From positions 13,304,858 to 13,368,857 of the forward strand of contig CM028898.1 of NCBI GenBank assembly GCA_016801885.1: a stretch of 64,000 nt of DNA, given 5' to 3'. The notes below the pieces were generated by a model. It was not told the origin of the DNA. It was given only the letters and a program-made list of their open reading frames with translations, and made no database searches. Source of the stretch: Toxotes chatareus (lineage: Eukaryota; Chordata; Actinopteri; Toxotidae). The position numbers and the translations under genes were made by a program. Positions 15,201 to 27,200 of the stretch are shown here, in pieces (positions within the stretch are counted from its first letter, which is position 1; each line of letters opens with the position of its first letter).

Positions 15201-18200
15201 CCCTGTATTTTGAAATCAGCTTTGGACCACAGCCTCTGTCTTGACTGAAAGACAGATTATCCATGCACAGTACCCATATATCACTTAAAGTAGGACTTTG
15301 GGACCTCTGCCATCCTTCACTCCTTCCACCTGCTCATGTTGGACAATTGCCCTCACTAAAAGCCTTTCCTTCATCCTTTCCTCCCTCTAACCTACTTTCT
15401 CTTCCTCAGCTCCCCTCTGTCAGTCAGTCTCAGTCACTAGATTTGACTCCATCTCTGCTGAGCGATGACAGCTCTGCTCTGTTCAGTGCTGTCAATCTAG
15501 CACAGAGTTTTTTTGTTTTTTATTTATTTCCCAGTGTGCTGAGAGGATCTACACTTATTATGCTAGGAATGTCCCCATCTCTGCCTTTTGGCTCATTGAT
15601 TAAGGATTTTGGTCTCTTGCATTCCTCTCAGCCTTTAAAAATGTTTATAAATCCCAGCAGACATTACAGTAAACCCTCTTGGACGTGTTGGTATTTGCAG
15701 ATTGTGTTCATAACATTGTGGTTGTCTCAGTGTAGACTGTGTGAAAAGCTAGTGTACTGTGTGTGAGTGGTCAAATGCTTCCAGTTCTGATTTCACAGTT
15801 AGTTAGTTTAACAGAAACATCCTAACTGTCTGCTTTGCTTTCCCCTGCGCTTGATGCATTGTGCTGCTTTGTTTTGTTTTTTTTTGTATGCAGGACTGAG
15901 TCACCATTTTAATTAGAGTCAAAATGAAAGCTTTCTCATTCCTCTCAGTGTTTTTGGCCACAGCCCGAAATAGAGTGAGAATGAAGAATGGACTGATTCA
16001 CTGCAGGCTAACTTTACCTGGGAGTGAAATTAATTGTTTTACTTGCCCAAAGCAACACCCTGTTTGAATAAGAAGTGCATCATGCCCTTATGTCTCTATT
16101 CATGCAAAGATAATTTTAAATAGAGTGAGCGGAAATGCTCAGAGTGAACTGTTGAAGTGAATTGATGTTGTGTGTGGTCTAGCACCTTGTAGGCTGTTTC
16201 CACAATCAGAGCTCTCACTGAATAATCCTTGTGTAGGCCTGTGAAAAGAAGCACCACAAACCTGTTGTTACCTTCTTCAGGTGCTAAATATGATATAACG
16301 CTTTTAAAACTTTAAATCCTCATTTCAGAAATACATGGCCAGAGAACACCAGCTTCTAGTGGTCTATTCTCCGAATATTTCATTTTATTAAGGAATGACA
16401 TCATAATTTTACAATTTGGATCTTGTATTTGTCCATGATTAATATCAGTTAGGCATGATCTGGAAACATGGCTATATCACCAAACAAAACATGATGGGGC
16501 AAGAAAGACAATCACTCAGTCAGTCAGACAGGTTGGAAACAAAACAAGCATAGCCAGGCAGTGCAAACCAGTTTATTTGGAGGTAAAACTGAAAGCAGCC
16601 ACAACCACGGCAAGTACAGTAGGTCAAAGTTGAACCAGGACTTTATTCTCTAAACTGTGATGAAAGTTTACAACAGACACTTTGAGTAATAATTTTACGG
16701 TTTACCTTCATTTTCTCTTCCAAGTAAGTTTGGCCAACCTGGAGGTTTTGTTTAAAACCTGTGATTGTCTGGCTGCTTCTGTTTATTTGCCCCGTCTGAG
16801 ATTATAATCTCAGATGCTGTTTCTTTTGTGTCTCTTCTCACATTGCAGGACTGTAGGAGTTTCAAATGTTTTACGCCTCTTGCAGTTAAGGAACCATCTC
16901 AACACCTTTTTGTATGATTAGGAAAAACACATGGTGGTTGAGCTTGATGCACTGACACTTTGCAAACACACGGTTTTCACTTGCTAGTGGCTTTGACAAA
17001 GAACAGCAGCTCTCTGTTTACATCGTTCTTCAGCAGAAGTCTTGTCTCTGCCGTCTACCATACTAATGCAGAGGCCTATTGTGACCTTGTGGTAAATCTT
17101 TGCTGTCTAGCAAAGACCTGCATGGGCGGAAAAGTAGGTTTTTCATTGATCCTGTTCTAAATGTGGCCCCAATAACATGCACAGCAAATGTACATAAAGC
17201 CTCTTTAATGAGGTCACCGTGGACCGCGGAACAGGCCTCGGTTAGATCTCTGGGATGAGGGGAGAGTTGTTGTTGTCAAAGCGCTGCTGCACATATTGTG
17301 TGAAAGAGGAGGGCGTCGCGTGTTGTAATAGTAATGTTCCCTTTGAGGGTTATTAAGTTTAGTCTGCGGTTGAAGTTGTCATTTAAATACAGTGTGTATG
17401 TGTGCCCACCTACCCGGCTCAGTGGGTGGTGATGTCAGCAGATGAGCAGTCTCACTTACAAAAGCGGAACCTGCCCACACTGATTACGTTAGACAGAGAA
17501 GTTACAAACATTGTAACTCAGACCGTTGTCTAAACTGTTATGAACATGTACATGATATAACATACAAGAAGAAATCATTTAGCACTATCCTCTCTACCTA
17601 TTTGTTCACTTTGCTTTCTTTACTGTGCTTCCCCTTTTTCCCTGTGTGAGAGAGAGAAACAGCAGCAGTGTGTGTCTGTCCTGGTGAGAATATTCAGGAC
17701 TGCATAGCAGCTTCACCACTGATATTTACCTGGCACTTTGTGGTGGTAATTTGCAAGGCACCAATAGGTGCTTGGGGATCAGACTGCCTCGTCACCGCAC
17801 ACTGAGTTTGATTAAACAGAGAGGTTTGTGTGTGTGTGTGCATCTGCGTGTATGTGTGTGTCCCCTAGGATATGTCATCCCACACCAAAGCTCCAGGAAA
17901 AGGTTTGAGTTCTTTTAATAAAGCAACGTAGAGCCAATCTATCGCCAACTATGCTGGAGTCTGCCTGCTTTATTAAAACCTAGAAGCTCTTTAAAACTCC
18001 CACCCAAACAGCTAGCTCGCTCGCTAGCTCAGTCAGTTACTCACTCACTCACTCACCCTTTAATCTTCTTGCACAAATTTAATTTCAGTTTTCCTTCTAT
18101 CCTGACTTTTCATTTTACCCTTTTACACCTTTTCACCCTCTGACAGTGTTTGTATTGGATGAATAGTTAAATAGTTGACACAAATTCTAAACCACATCTG

Positions 18201-21200
18201 AATGTCATTTCATCCCAAGTGCTTTACAACACCTCTCATTCACATACTCTGTCACACACTGATGGCTGTGAGCTACTATTCAAGGTTCTGCCTGACTGTT
18301 TGGAGTAATCTGGGGTTCAGTTTATTAGTGGACAGCTTGCTCTGCCTCCTGAGCTTTTTTTTTTTTCCAATATTTACAGACCAAATAATGCATTGTTTAG
18401 TTGTCGAAATGACCAGCATGTGAAATGAGAATATAAATAATTTTCTAGTTGCAGCCCTAAAGTCTAAAATTCTCCATCATCATCTCAACTCATATTCATC
18501 TTTGCCTAACTGGTTGCTCACAAGAGGTTTTTCCTGAAGACTTACTGTGGCTAAAAAAAAAAAAAACCAGAATGCTTGTTTCATACACATGACACCTCAT
18601 CCCTGATCCCCACATCTGAGATGAAACACTCTTTTTAATTAGGCTAGATTTATGCAGGCAGCCTCCCAGCACTGGGAGCTTCTGTGAAGTGGCTGCTGGT
18701 TCTTCCCTAGGTATTTACAGTGTGCTTCACTAAATGGAGGCTGGAGGAGAAGAAGAGATCTAATGACAGCAGAGCTGGGAGCGTACCTGGCCTGGTGGAA
18801 GATGTATTAACATCCTGTTCCTACCTTGTCTGGGAGGAAAAATATTTTATGAATAAATACTTTTAAAACAAGGTACTTATGTACCTACTGTGTATGAAAG
18901 TGCTCTTACATCATTATTTTCAAAAAGCTTGCACTTTTAAACTTTAGAACCTAGTACAAGGCTATTACTATTAAGAAAAAAAAGAACAAGTTATTAAGAC
19001 TACTTAGTGCACAATAACAACAAATGCTCTTGTCGGGCAAGATGCATTGCAAACAAACATTCAGATGGTAATGTGAAGACTTTTGCATTTCAGTGCAGTT
19101 ACGATATAACCCGTTGTCCCAGAATTAATTACTCCACCACTCTCCATCTGCCAGTTTTGTATCATCTTTTAAGTTCAGCTGCCTGCGAAGATATCCATTC
19201 TCCAGCACGCTTTGTGGAAAGCACTCTCTGGTTTTCTTGTGACTCCCAGGCAAACCTGATCACCCTCACACTCAGCCTCACTGTCCAATGTTCTACAGAC
19301 AGTGTAGCAGCTAACAACAGGCCCCCACTGGGACCTAGCTGCCTGATGATTTATCCCTATTTCATTCCATTTGTCTCTCTGAGGTGCTAAAGCGTCAATT
19401 TTCAAATTTATGTCTCCTTTGGGAAGGGGATCCCTGGTAGTTTAGACAGCGTTTTGTGACTGAACCCTGATAGGTTGTCAGGTCTGCAGATGATAGGCAT
19501 CCATCACCGTGTCGCCATGCTTGATTGGGTAGGGGAGAGCCAATCAAGCATGGCAAACAGAGAGCGGCAGCAGGAAGGGATGAAGGCCCAGAGAAAGCCT
19601 GAGCTCACAAAGAGATGCTGGGACTCAGGTGAGTCAGGCACGGCCCTTCTGAAAACCATGTTTCCCAGAGACCAGGCCTGGCTAATAATCCATCACAAAT
19701 ATATAATATTTGTGATTGTGTTACATGTAATATGTAACACAAATAAAGATTAATATATTACTCAATTATTTGATCAACAAATGTATTTTTGAATAATTTA
19801 TTTTTCTTTTTGTCTTTGGTGTTGTGCAGAGAAGTACAGAGAAAACAGACTGCTAGACTGAACTGAGAGTTACAGCTACAAAGTTGGGGGCTTAAGGAAA
19901 AAAAAACCCCATAATGGACAGAATTGATTCAGCAAAGGTTAACATGTCCTGACTCTTAGTCCCTCTTCCTCTTAGTACGGGTGAAGCTCCAAAAATGCTA
20001 TATACACATTAGAGACTTGTTTTCACAGGCTGAGTGGTACCCCCCGTACTGACGTTGGCCTCTAAACTCTGTGTCGCCACCATTTAAAAGACAAATGTTT
20101 TTTGTCCTTGGAAAAAGTCTGACTTATGTTCACAGAGCTGGTGAATACAATGCCTTAACAAGCTGACACAAGTGCATTTTTTAAGCTCCCAATTTGATAA
20201 CCTGCCAAAGGTTGGTCTGAATGAGCTCTCCCTTGAGCGTGATTAATCACATAATGACTCATACTCTTGTGCCTAATTCATTTTCCATGATTAAAGTGAG
20301 AGATCTAATAGAATGACTAACACTGTATTTGTGAAACTTGCAAACTGACTTGTGTGTGTGTGTGTGTGTGTGTGTGTGGGGTTGGCATCTTTAACAAATG
20401 TTTGACCCCAGCACTCATTAAATTCAAATGTTCAACCTTAATTGTCATTTTCCCTCTCTCACTGTATAACCATTGGCAGGAGGAACTTAATGTTGTGCTT
20501 TGTGGTAACTTTGTGACTTTTTGTTTGTTTGTTGGTTTGTGTTTTTTCAGTGGACCTACTGGGTTTGCTGAAGTGGCGCTCCAACACCAGCCTCCTGCAG
20601 CAGAACCTCTGTCAGCTGATGAAGGTGGAAGGTGGAGAGGTTGTCAAGGTCAGACTCCTTCACTGTGATGACTGTACTTTGTCTGTTGTCTTTTTTCGTT
20701 TTGATGGTGAGTCACGAAACTCTTGCGCAGTCAAAGCTGGAGCAAAAAAAAAAAAAACCTAATGGTCTTAAGTCACTTTTGTAATTTTTTTATACATAAA
20801 AATGTACCTCATTTTTTTTGCCTGGGCACAGATTTGCAACAGCAATATAATCACATATAATTTTCTATCAGAGGGAACGGGTCACTATTATTTTTTGTAA
20901 ATGTGTAGGAGGAGGAGGGAGCACATAGCACCACACAGCGTACAGAAGGGGAGGAGATGACCTGCTGTCAGAAGTGTAGGCAGGCCCTTTTTAGTGCTCA
21001 GCATGGGGCAGATGAATAAATCATTCTCAAGAGTAAGTTTTACATGGGCTGGTTGGGGGGCTTGGCAGATTGCAGTGCATCTGAGGAAGTCCTTCACCAG
21101 ACAGTTTTGATCAGGCCAGATACATGTGTCAACCACAGCTGGACCAGTTCATTAAACCACAGGGGTGTGATTATTATTACCACCACATTAGCTCCGAAGT

Positions 21201-24200
21201 GCTCCGAGGCTGTCGGTATGCAATTAGGTAACATTTTCAATTTGGCATTTAAAAGCTATTTATCAGTGGAGTAAACTTATGGCTTTATGCCTTGAATTAG
21301 ATAGTAAACAAATATTAGACACAGATTTGGTCATATAGAAATCCAGGAAAGTTTTTGCGGGTGTCCAGTTGAGTATTTATACCTGTTCTTTCATCTCCTT
21401 GCGTGAACAGGTCACTTCTCCCTCGTCTCTGTCATGCAGTGTGGCACTCTTGAGATTGAATTGTGCTTAAAACTCCACGCTGTGCAAGTTATGTTTGTTT
21501 CTCGTTGAGAGCATGATGAATCTCATCGATCCTGAGATGACAGACCAAACACAGTATAGAGCGATAGCCTCTGTTCCCAACACTTTTACATCTGTTTTCA
21601 CATTGCCTCAGAATTGGCTGAGTTAATGGAGCATGTTTCCCCAGAGAGGGAGGGTGTATATAGTTAGTGTTTCTGGAGCTACTGCTGACAGGGAAGTTAT
21701 TGCTGTCTTCATAGAACTATATTGGCTCATGTTAACAGCTGTGAAGGGTGCGTAATGGGTGTCACGTAGCATTGTCAGAGCACTCGCCATACACAGGGCA
21801 TATGGGTTCACTTCAACATGTTTGCATTCATAAATTTAGTGATTACAACTTGACAGGAATTCAATATTACTGTAAAGAAAAAAGTGAATTCATATTTCTG
21901 CTTCCACACTCAAAAACTCTCAAAAACAGCACAAAAACCTCTTGGAGAGCCATACGTGTTTGACTGGTATCAAGCTTTATTGTTGGCCTGCCATAACATG
22001 CTGTGCTTCTGTCATTCTAGTTTCTGCAAGACACTCTGGATGCTCTTTTCAACATCATGATGGAGAACTCTGACAGTGACACTTTTGATACTTTGGTGTT
22101 CGATGCCTTGGTGAGTAAAGGAGCAGACAGTAACAGCACAGCAGAATTCATACGAGCAGAGGTTCTTGTCAGTGGAAATAAACATGTAGACACATATCAT
22201 ACTCAGATGCAAATGTAAATGTAGTCCGATTTATGTGCTAAACCCTTTTTTTGATTGGTGTCTGTGCTCTGTGTGTTGGTCCTTTTGATTTCACAACAAA
22301 AACCTGTGTTGCAGCTACTATTTTCTGTCCTAAGATGTAGTTGTAAACTACAAGGGTAAACAAGGGTAAACCACCAAGGTATCATAATAATTTTGTAGTC
22401 TTTTCTTATGAACTGTATGCTTGAGCATGGGTTATTTGTGCTATAAAGAATCATTTTTGGCCACACAAGTTTCAAACAGAATGTATCTGCAACAGAAGAA
22501 AAAGAGCCCCATCACTTTGCAAGGGCAAACGTTTTGTGACAGGATGTGTTCAAAAGTATGCGGAGTACACGCCTTAGCTCTCTGTTAAGTGTGTGCCAGG
22601 GGTACGCCTCGGAGAAAATGCCTCAACTGGGACACCTACCTGCGTCTCTGTAAACACAACATTGCCTTGCATTTTAAAAGAATTTGTGCATTCACATATT
22701 TTTGCTGTGTTTGGTTCTGTACTTAAGCACACTGGTTTTTAAATGAAGCAGCGACTAGGCTCTTGGTTATAGAGTGGTTATAATTTCTTTGCCGCAAGTG
22801 AATATTATGGATAATAATATTAAGTTGATAATTTAACCTCAGTCATTTTCTCATTTTACATTCTATGTGCTGGAGCTGGAGTACAGAGGCGAAACAATAG
22901 GAAAGGTCTGACTGTTGAAATACTCACGGGCAGCTCTCTGTGTTGTAGCTCACAAACTGTTCCCTGTTGTTCATAAATAAGAGCTGGGCTAATGTTTGAC
23001 TGATGGAAGTGCAGACACACTGCATCTCATGTGGAATCACTGCTGCATGGATCTGCATGAATTTGTAATGCCAGGGTAGCATTTTTCATTAAAGTTGTTT
23101 GTGTAACATTAAAAGTCTCATTTTCCTGCAAGATAGAACAGGGAAATGGCAAAAACAAATTAGCCTGTTGAATTTTTGATTACATAACTTTGTCATGTGT
23201 TAAATTTGTAGCCAATGTGTTGACAAAGTATCTGGCAGAATCCTATCGCGTATGCCATTGCCTAACATGGGGTAGATCTCAAAAGAACAGTTTTCTCGTT
23301 CAGAGAAAGGAGGGAGAAATTGTGTTGTCGGGTGTCCTAGATTATCTGCAGGCTAGAGAATTGAGAGAAAATGGCTTTCTGCTCAAATGCAATCTTGTTT
23401 AATTTCCCAATCTTTTTCAGCATATTGAGTAAGACAGGCAGTTTTTCCTTCTCTCCATTATGAGTCATGTGGTTTACATTTTAATGAATATGTCTTTGTT
23501 CTCTGACAGGTGTTCATAATTGGGCTTATAGCCGACAGAAAGTTCCAGCACTTTAACCCTGTCCTGGAGACCTACATTCGAAAGCATTTCAGTGCCACAC
23601 TGGCATACATGTGAGTTAATTACCCTCTACACAAACAGACCGAGGACACTGAACAACAAATTATATCCCATTTTGTGATTATAAGATTCGTCACGCTCTG
23701 TGTGTTTGTGGTTGTAGGAAGCTGACCAAAGTTCTGAAGAACTATGTGGACAATGCTGAGAAACTGACAGAACAGCTGCTGAAGGCCATGAAGGCTCTGG
23801 AGTACATCTTCAAGTTCATCGTCCGCTCCAGAGTCCTCTTCAACCAGTACGTCCTGATGCACACACATAACATGCACATATTATCGTGACAACAAACGGC
23901 TGTGCATCGTTGACAGTACAGATAAACATAAAGAGCACCTTCAGCAGGAGCATTGCTGCACTGATCTCTAGGAACGAAAGGTGTCTCTCACGTAAGACAC
24001 CACGTGATCAGCAAAGGTCCATGTACTGTATTTATAGGCACTGCTTGTTGGTTTTATACTATATATATATATATATATATATATAGTTTTCATTTCTTTA
24101 TTGCCTCAGTTGCTCCTTAAACAACACTGTGGTTTCAGGATTATTTTAAAATAAAAAATCAATATTGAATGCAGTATTGATTGTGTTATCCACACTACGG

Positions 24201-27200
24201 TACTGCGGTTGAATAAAGCTGAAACGGGTAAAAGTGAACGGTCTTTGGATGAGGTCATTTCTATGGATGTATTTATAATTGGCTGTGAGGATGTTAAATG
24301 GATGAGAATGTTGTCGAGCAGCGGAATGAAGCTGTTGGTGGCTGAGGGGCTGATGTATGATCCTGGCCTAACTGAGTGTGCGGAGTTTGATTGGTTTTCT
24401 GTCCGATGTCTAGAGGACGCTCCGTCCTTTACCTCACAGCAACGTTGCTCTGTGCTAGAGATGTCCATGTTCACAGTGTGCGCCAAACGGTTTCTTTCAT
24501 AGGATAACGGCTGCTGCCTTCCAACTTTAAAGTGCACCTGTGTTTTGTAGTTGGTGAAGGACTTTCTTTGGTCGATTGCCAGGATCAGCTCTGTTGGGCC
24601 ATTGTTGCTGAGTCAGACTCATAGTTTAAAATTCTTCTAAGCCGTGAAGTTGCTTTTGTTGGTGCCTTTCGTGCAGTTCTGACTAGAAGGTGCCAAAGCT
24701 ACATCAGCAGGCTTTTCATTGCTGGCCAGCGGAACATTTCTATGAAATGGTAGAAGAGACACTCTAATCACACAATTTTGCCCCCGTGACTTGAGACTGG
24801 TGTGGCTGTCAGGAGCTTACTCTGCTCCTTGGTGCTGCAGGTGAGAAGCAGCTATAAGTAATTGTTGTTGTGGGAGCTCTGAGACGAATGCCTCTAATCC
24901 CATGATTTCTGTAAGCCCTCAACAGTGACTATCCTGGACCATGTAATACCCGCGGCCCCATGAGAGATCGTAGAACCACAAAACGCACCTCTCTGGAAGA
25001 AAGCCAGTTAAATCTAACGTTGTGGGAGCAATCTGAACACTTCACCCCTCTTTGACCTCCCTCCCTCTGCTTCTGTGTGCGTTTTCAAATAATATCAATT
25101 TCTCTCACAAATCCTAATTTTTATTTTTATTTTTTTTTTCTTATCGGAGTGGTTGACACACTTAATTGCTTTGCAGCACGCACAATGCGGCTCATTTACA
25201 GTTAATACCCAGTTTGTGGAGATTTATGGGCTCTGCTCGTGGGATAAAATGCATTTGAATTTTTGGGGGATTATAGAGGAAGCCCTGCTTTGTGTTCCCA
25301 TGCACTTAGAAATTGGGGAAGTGTTTTCTGCAATTGTTCTGTGATCATTGGCTTTTACTTGCAGTAATTGCTGGGCAGTATTTACTCTACATAACCAACC
25401 AGCAGAACAGATATTAGTAATACTACGCCTCAGACAGATTAGAAAGTAAAACCAGTGAACCCGAACATGGCATTTGCTTTCTGCTCCTCCTATAGTATTC
25501 CAGGAGAGTCATTAGCATAGATCATTAATTTTTCTGATTTTTGTTTCCACATGAAAGCAGGCAGGTGCTCCAGGGTCTCGTCATGTTGTTTTAAATGCTA
25601 ATCTGGCTGGCAGCAAGAGTGATGTCTGTGGTTCTGATCCAAGAATATTTGCATTGATAACACACACACGGGCCACTCTGCTGGCTGCTTTTAATGATTT
25701 AACAGGGAATCATCAAACTCTTGTCATTTCCACCGCGGGTGGGGCTGTTTACACAGGGATGAAACAAACAACAGCCTTGTGATCATCTGCCAATGTAATT
25801 CTCTTCTTCATCTCCTCCCAGGCTCTATGAGAACAAAGGAGAGGCCGACTTCATGGAGTCCTTGAGGAACCTTTTCACATCCTTTAATGACATGATGAAC
25901 AGTAATTCTGAGAACACTGGCATGGTAAAGGTAGGCTGCATATCACACGAGTCCAACTGCATGCTATCGCTCCAACTCTGTGGCAAGAAATATCTACTGC
26001 TGCGTAAATAGTAAATAACTGCTGCTGTGTGAAGAGTAAATAAATCTGCTGTGATTTGCTTTGGATGATATGTTCTGTAATTGGAGATGCATGTGTTTAG
26101 TTAGATGTAATGTAGTATAGCAGCTTATTAGACATTATTGTTAAAGTTCCCTCTGCTCATTGGTGGTCTCTGTGCCCTGCATATTTGTTTTCTTCACATT
26201 TGTCACGTGTCATGTGCAGATTTCTCTTACTTTTTCTCTCATTTTCTCTCCATGTGACCTTTCTAGGGCTGCACATAAAATAAAATGAGGTATATTAGAG
26301 AGTATCTTAAATATATGATTAAAGGAAAATGGTGACATTTTGGGAAATATGGTTATTTGCTCTCTTGCCAAGACAGATCTGAGAAGTTCAATACCACTCT
26401 TATTTCTGTTTGGTAAATATGAAGCCACAGCCAGTAAGTTGTAAGTTTGCTACCAGCACCTCTAATTAACGCATTGCTTATTTAATCCACAGAAAGTGTG
26501 ACACTGTTACACGGAGGTGTTAAGACAAAAGTTGTAGTTCTGTGCAGGATAAAATGACAGATTATTTCTGTGCCCGGAAAATAGATTTTATGGATAGTTC
26601 TGTGCAGGATAAATGTAATGTAGTATAGCATGACAGATTATTTCTCTTACTTTTTCTCTCATTTTCTCCATGTGACCTTTCTAGGCTGCAATAAAATAAA
26701 TTTTATTAGGACTAAACAAATTAAGATATGTGTTTTGGGAATGAACTTTAAGACAGATCTGATGTGTGGATTGCTTATTTAATCCACAGAAAGTGTGACA
26801 CTGTTACTGTAGTTCTGTGCAGGATAAAATGACAGATTATTTCTGTGCCCGGAAAATAGATTTTATGGACTCAAGATGAAAAACTGTTGTTTTCCTATTT
26901 GGATAGGTCAAGGTGAAAAACTGTTATTTTCCTATGTAACGGACGGAAAATGGTGTTATGAGTTAGTCAGGAGGGTTGATATGTAGGATGTTTTGTGCAG
27001 CCCTAGCCTTTCAGATCTGTCTTCCATTCAAATGTTGTGCATGTTTGTTTTGTGTTGATTTCTCTTCTCTGTCCTGTGCTTGTATATATATGTGTTTGTG
27101 TTTTTCCTCTCTCCTTTTCACTTTGACCTTGACTGTCCTGTGGTCTGGGGCTCCTCTGGCCTTCTGCTCTTTAGCTGCTCCTTAAGGTATTTATTTCACT

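Larger units (their letters stand above)
15021..20550 (+). other. dock1 intron 11 of window
   Basis: A 5530-bp GT-AG intron. It contains a repeat relic (18369-18460), a GT-rich run near 17826-17862, tandem CTAG/CTCA-type short repeats at 18010-18056, a hairpin cluster (19514-19740) and a (GT)n microsatellite (20351-20378). No exon is found; the 167-codon frame at 15263-15766 lacks protein-like features. Confidence 0.8.

Noticed and set aside
15263..15766. Open frame of 167 codons after dock1 exon 11
   Set aside because: Ser/Leu/Pro-rich translation of a CT-rich stretch, with no homologue recognised.
19514..19554. MicroRNA precursor
   Set aside because: The paired stem is only 15 bp and pairing does not extend outward, too short for a normal precursor.
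24106..24537. Overlapping long frames on both strands in dock1 intron 15
   Set aside because: Neither translation shows a family motif and neither has plausible splice context. Openness on both strands points to composition, or to an unrecognised repeat.
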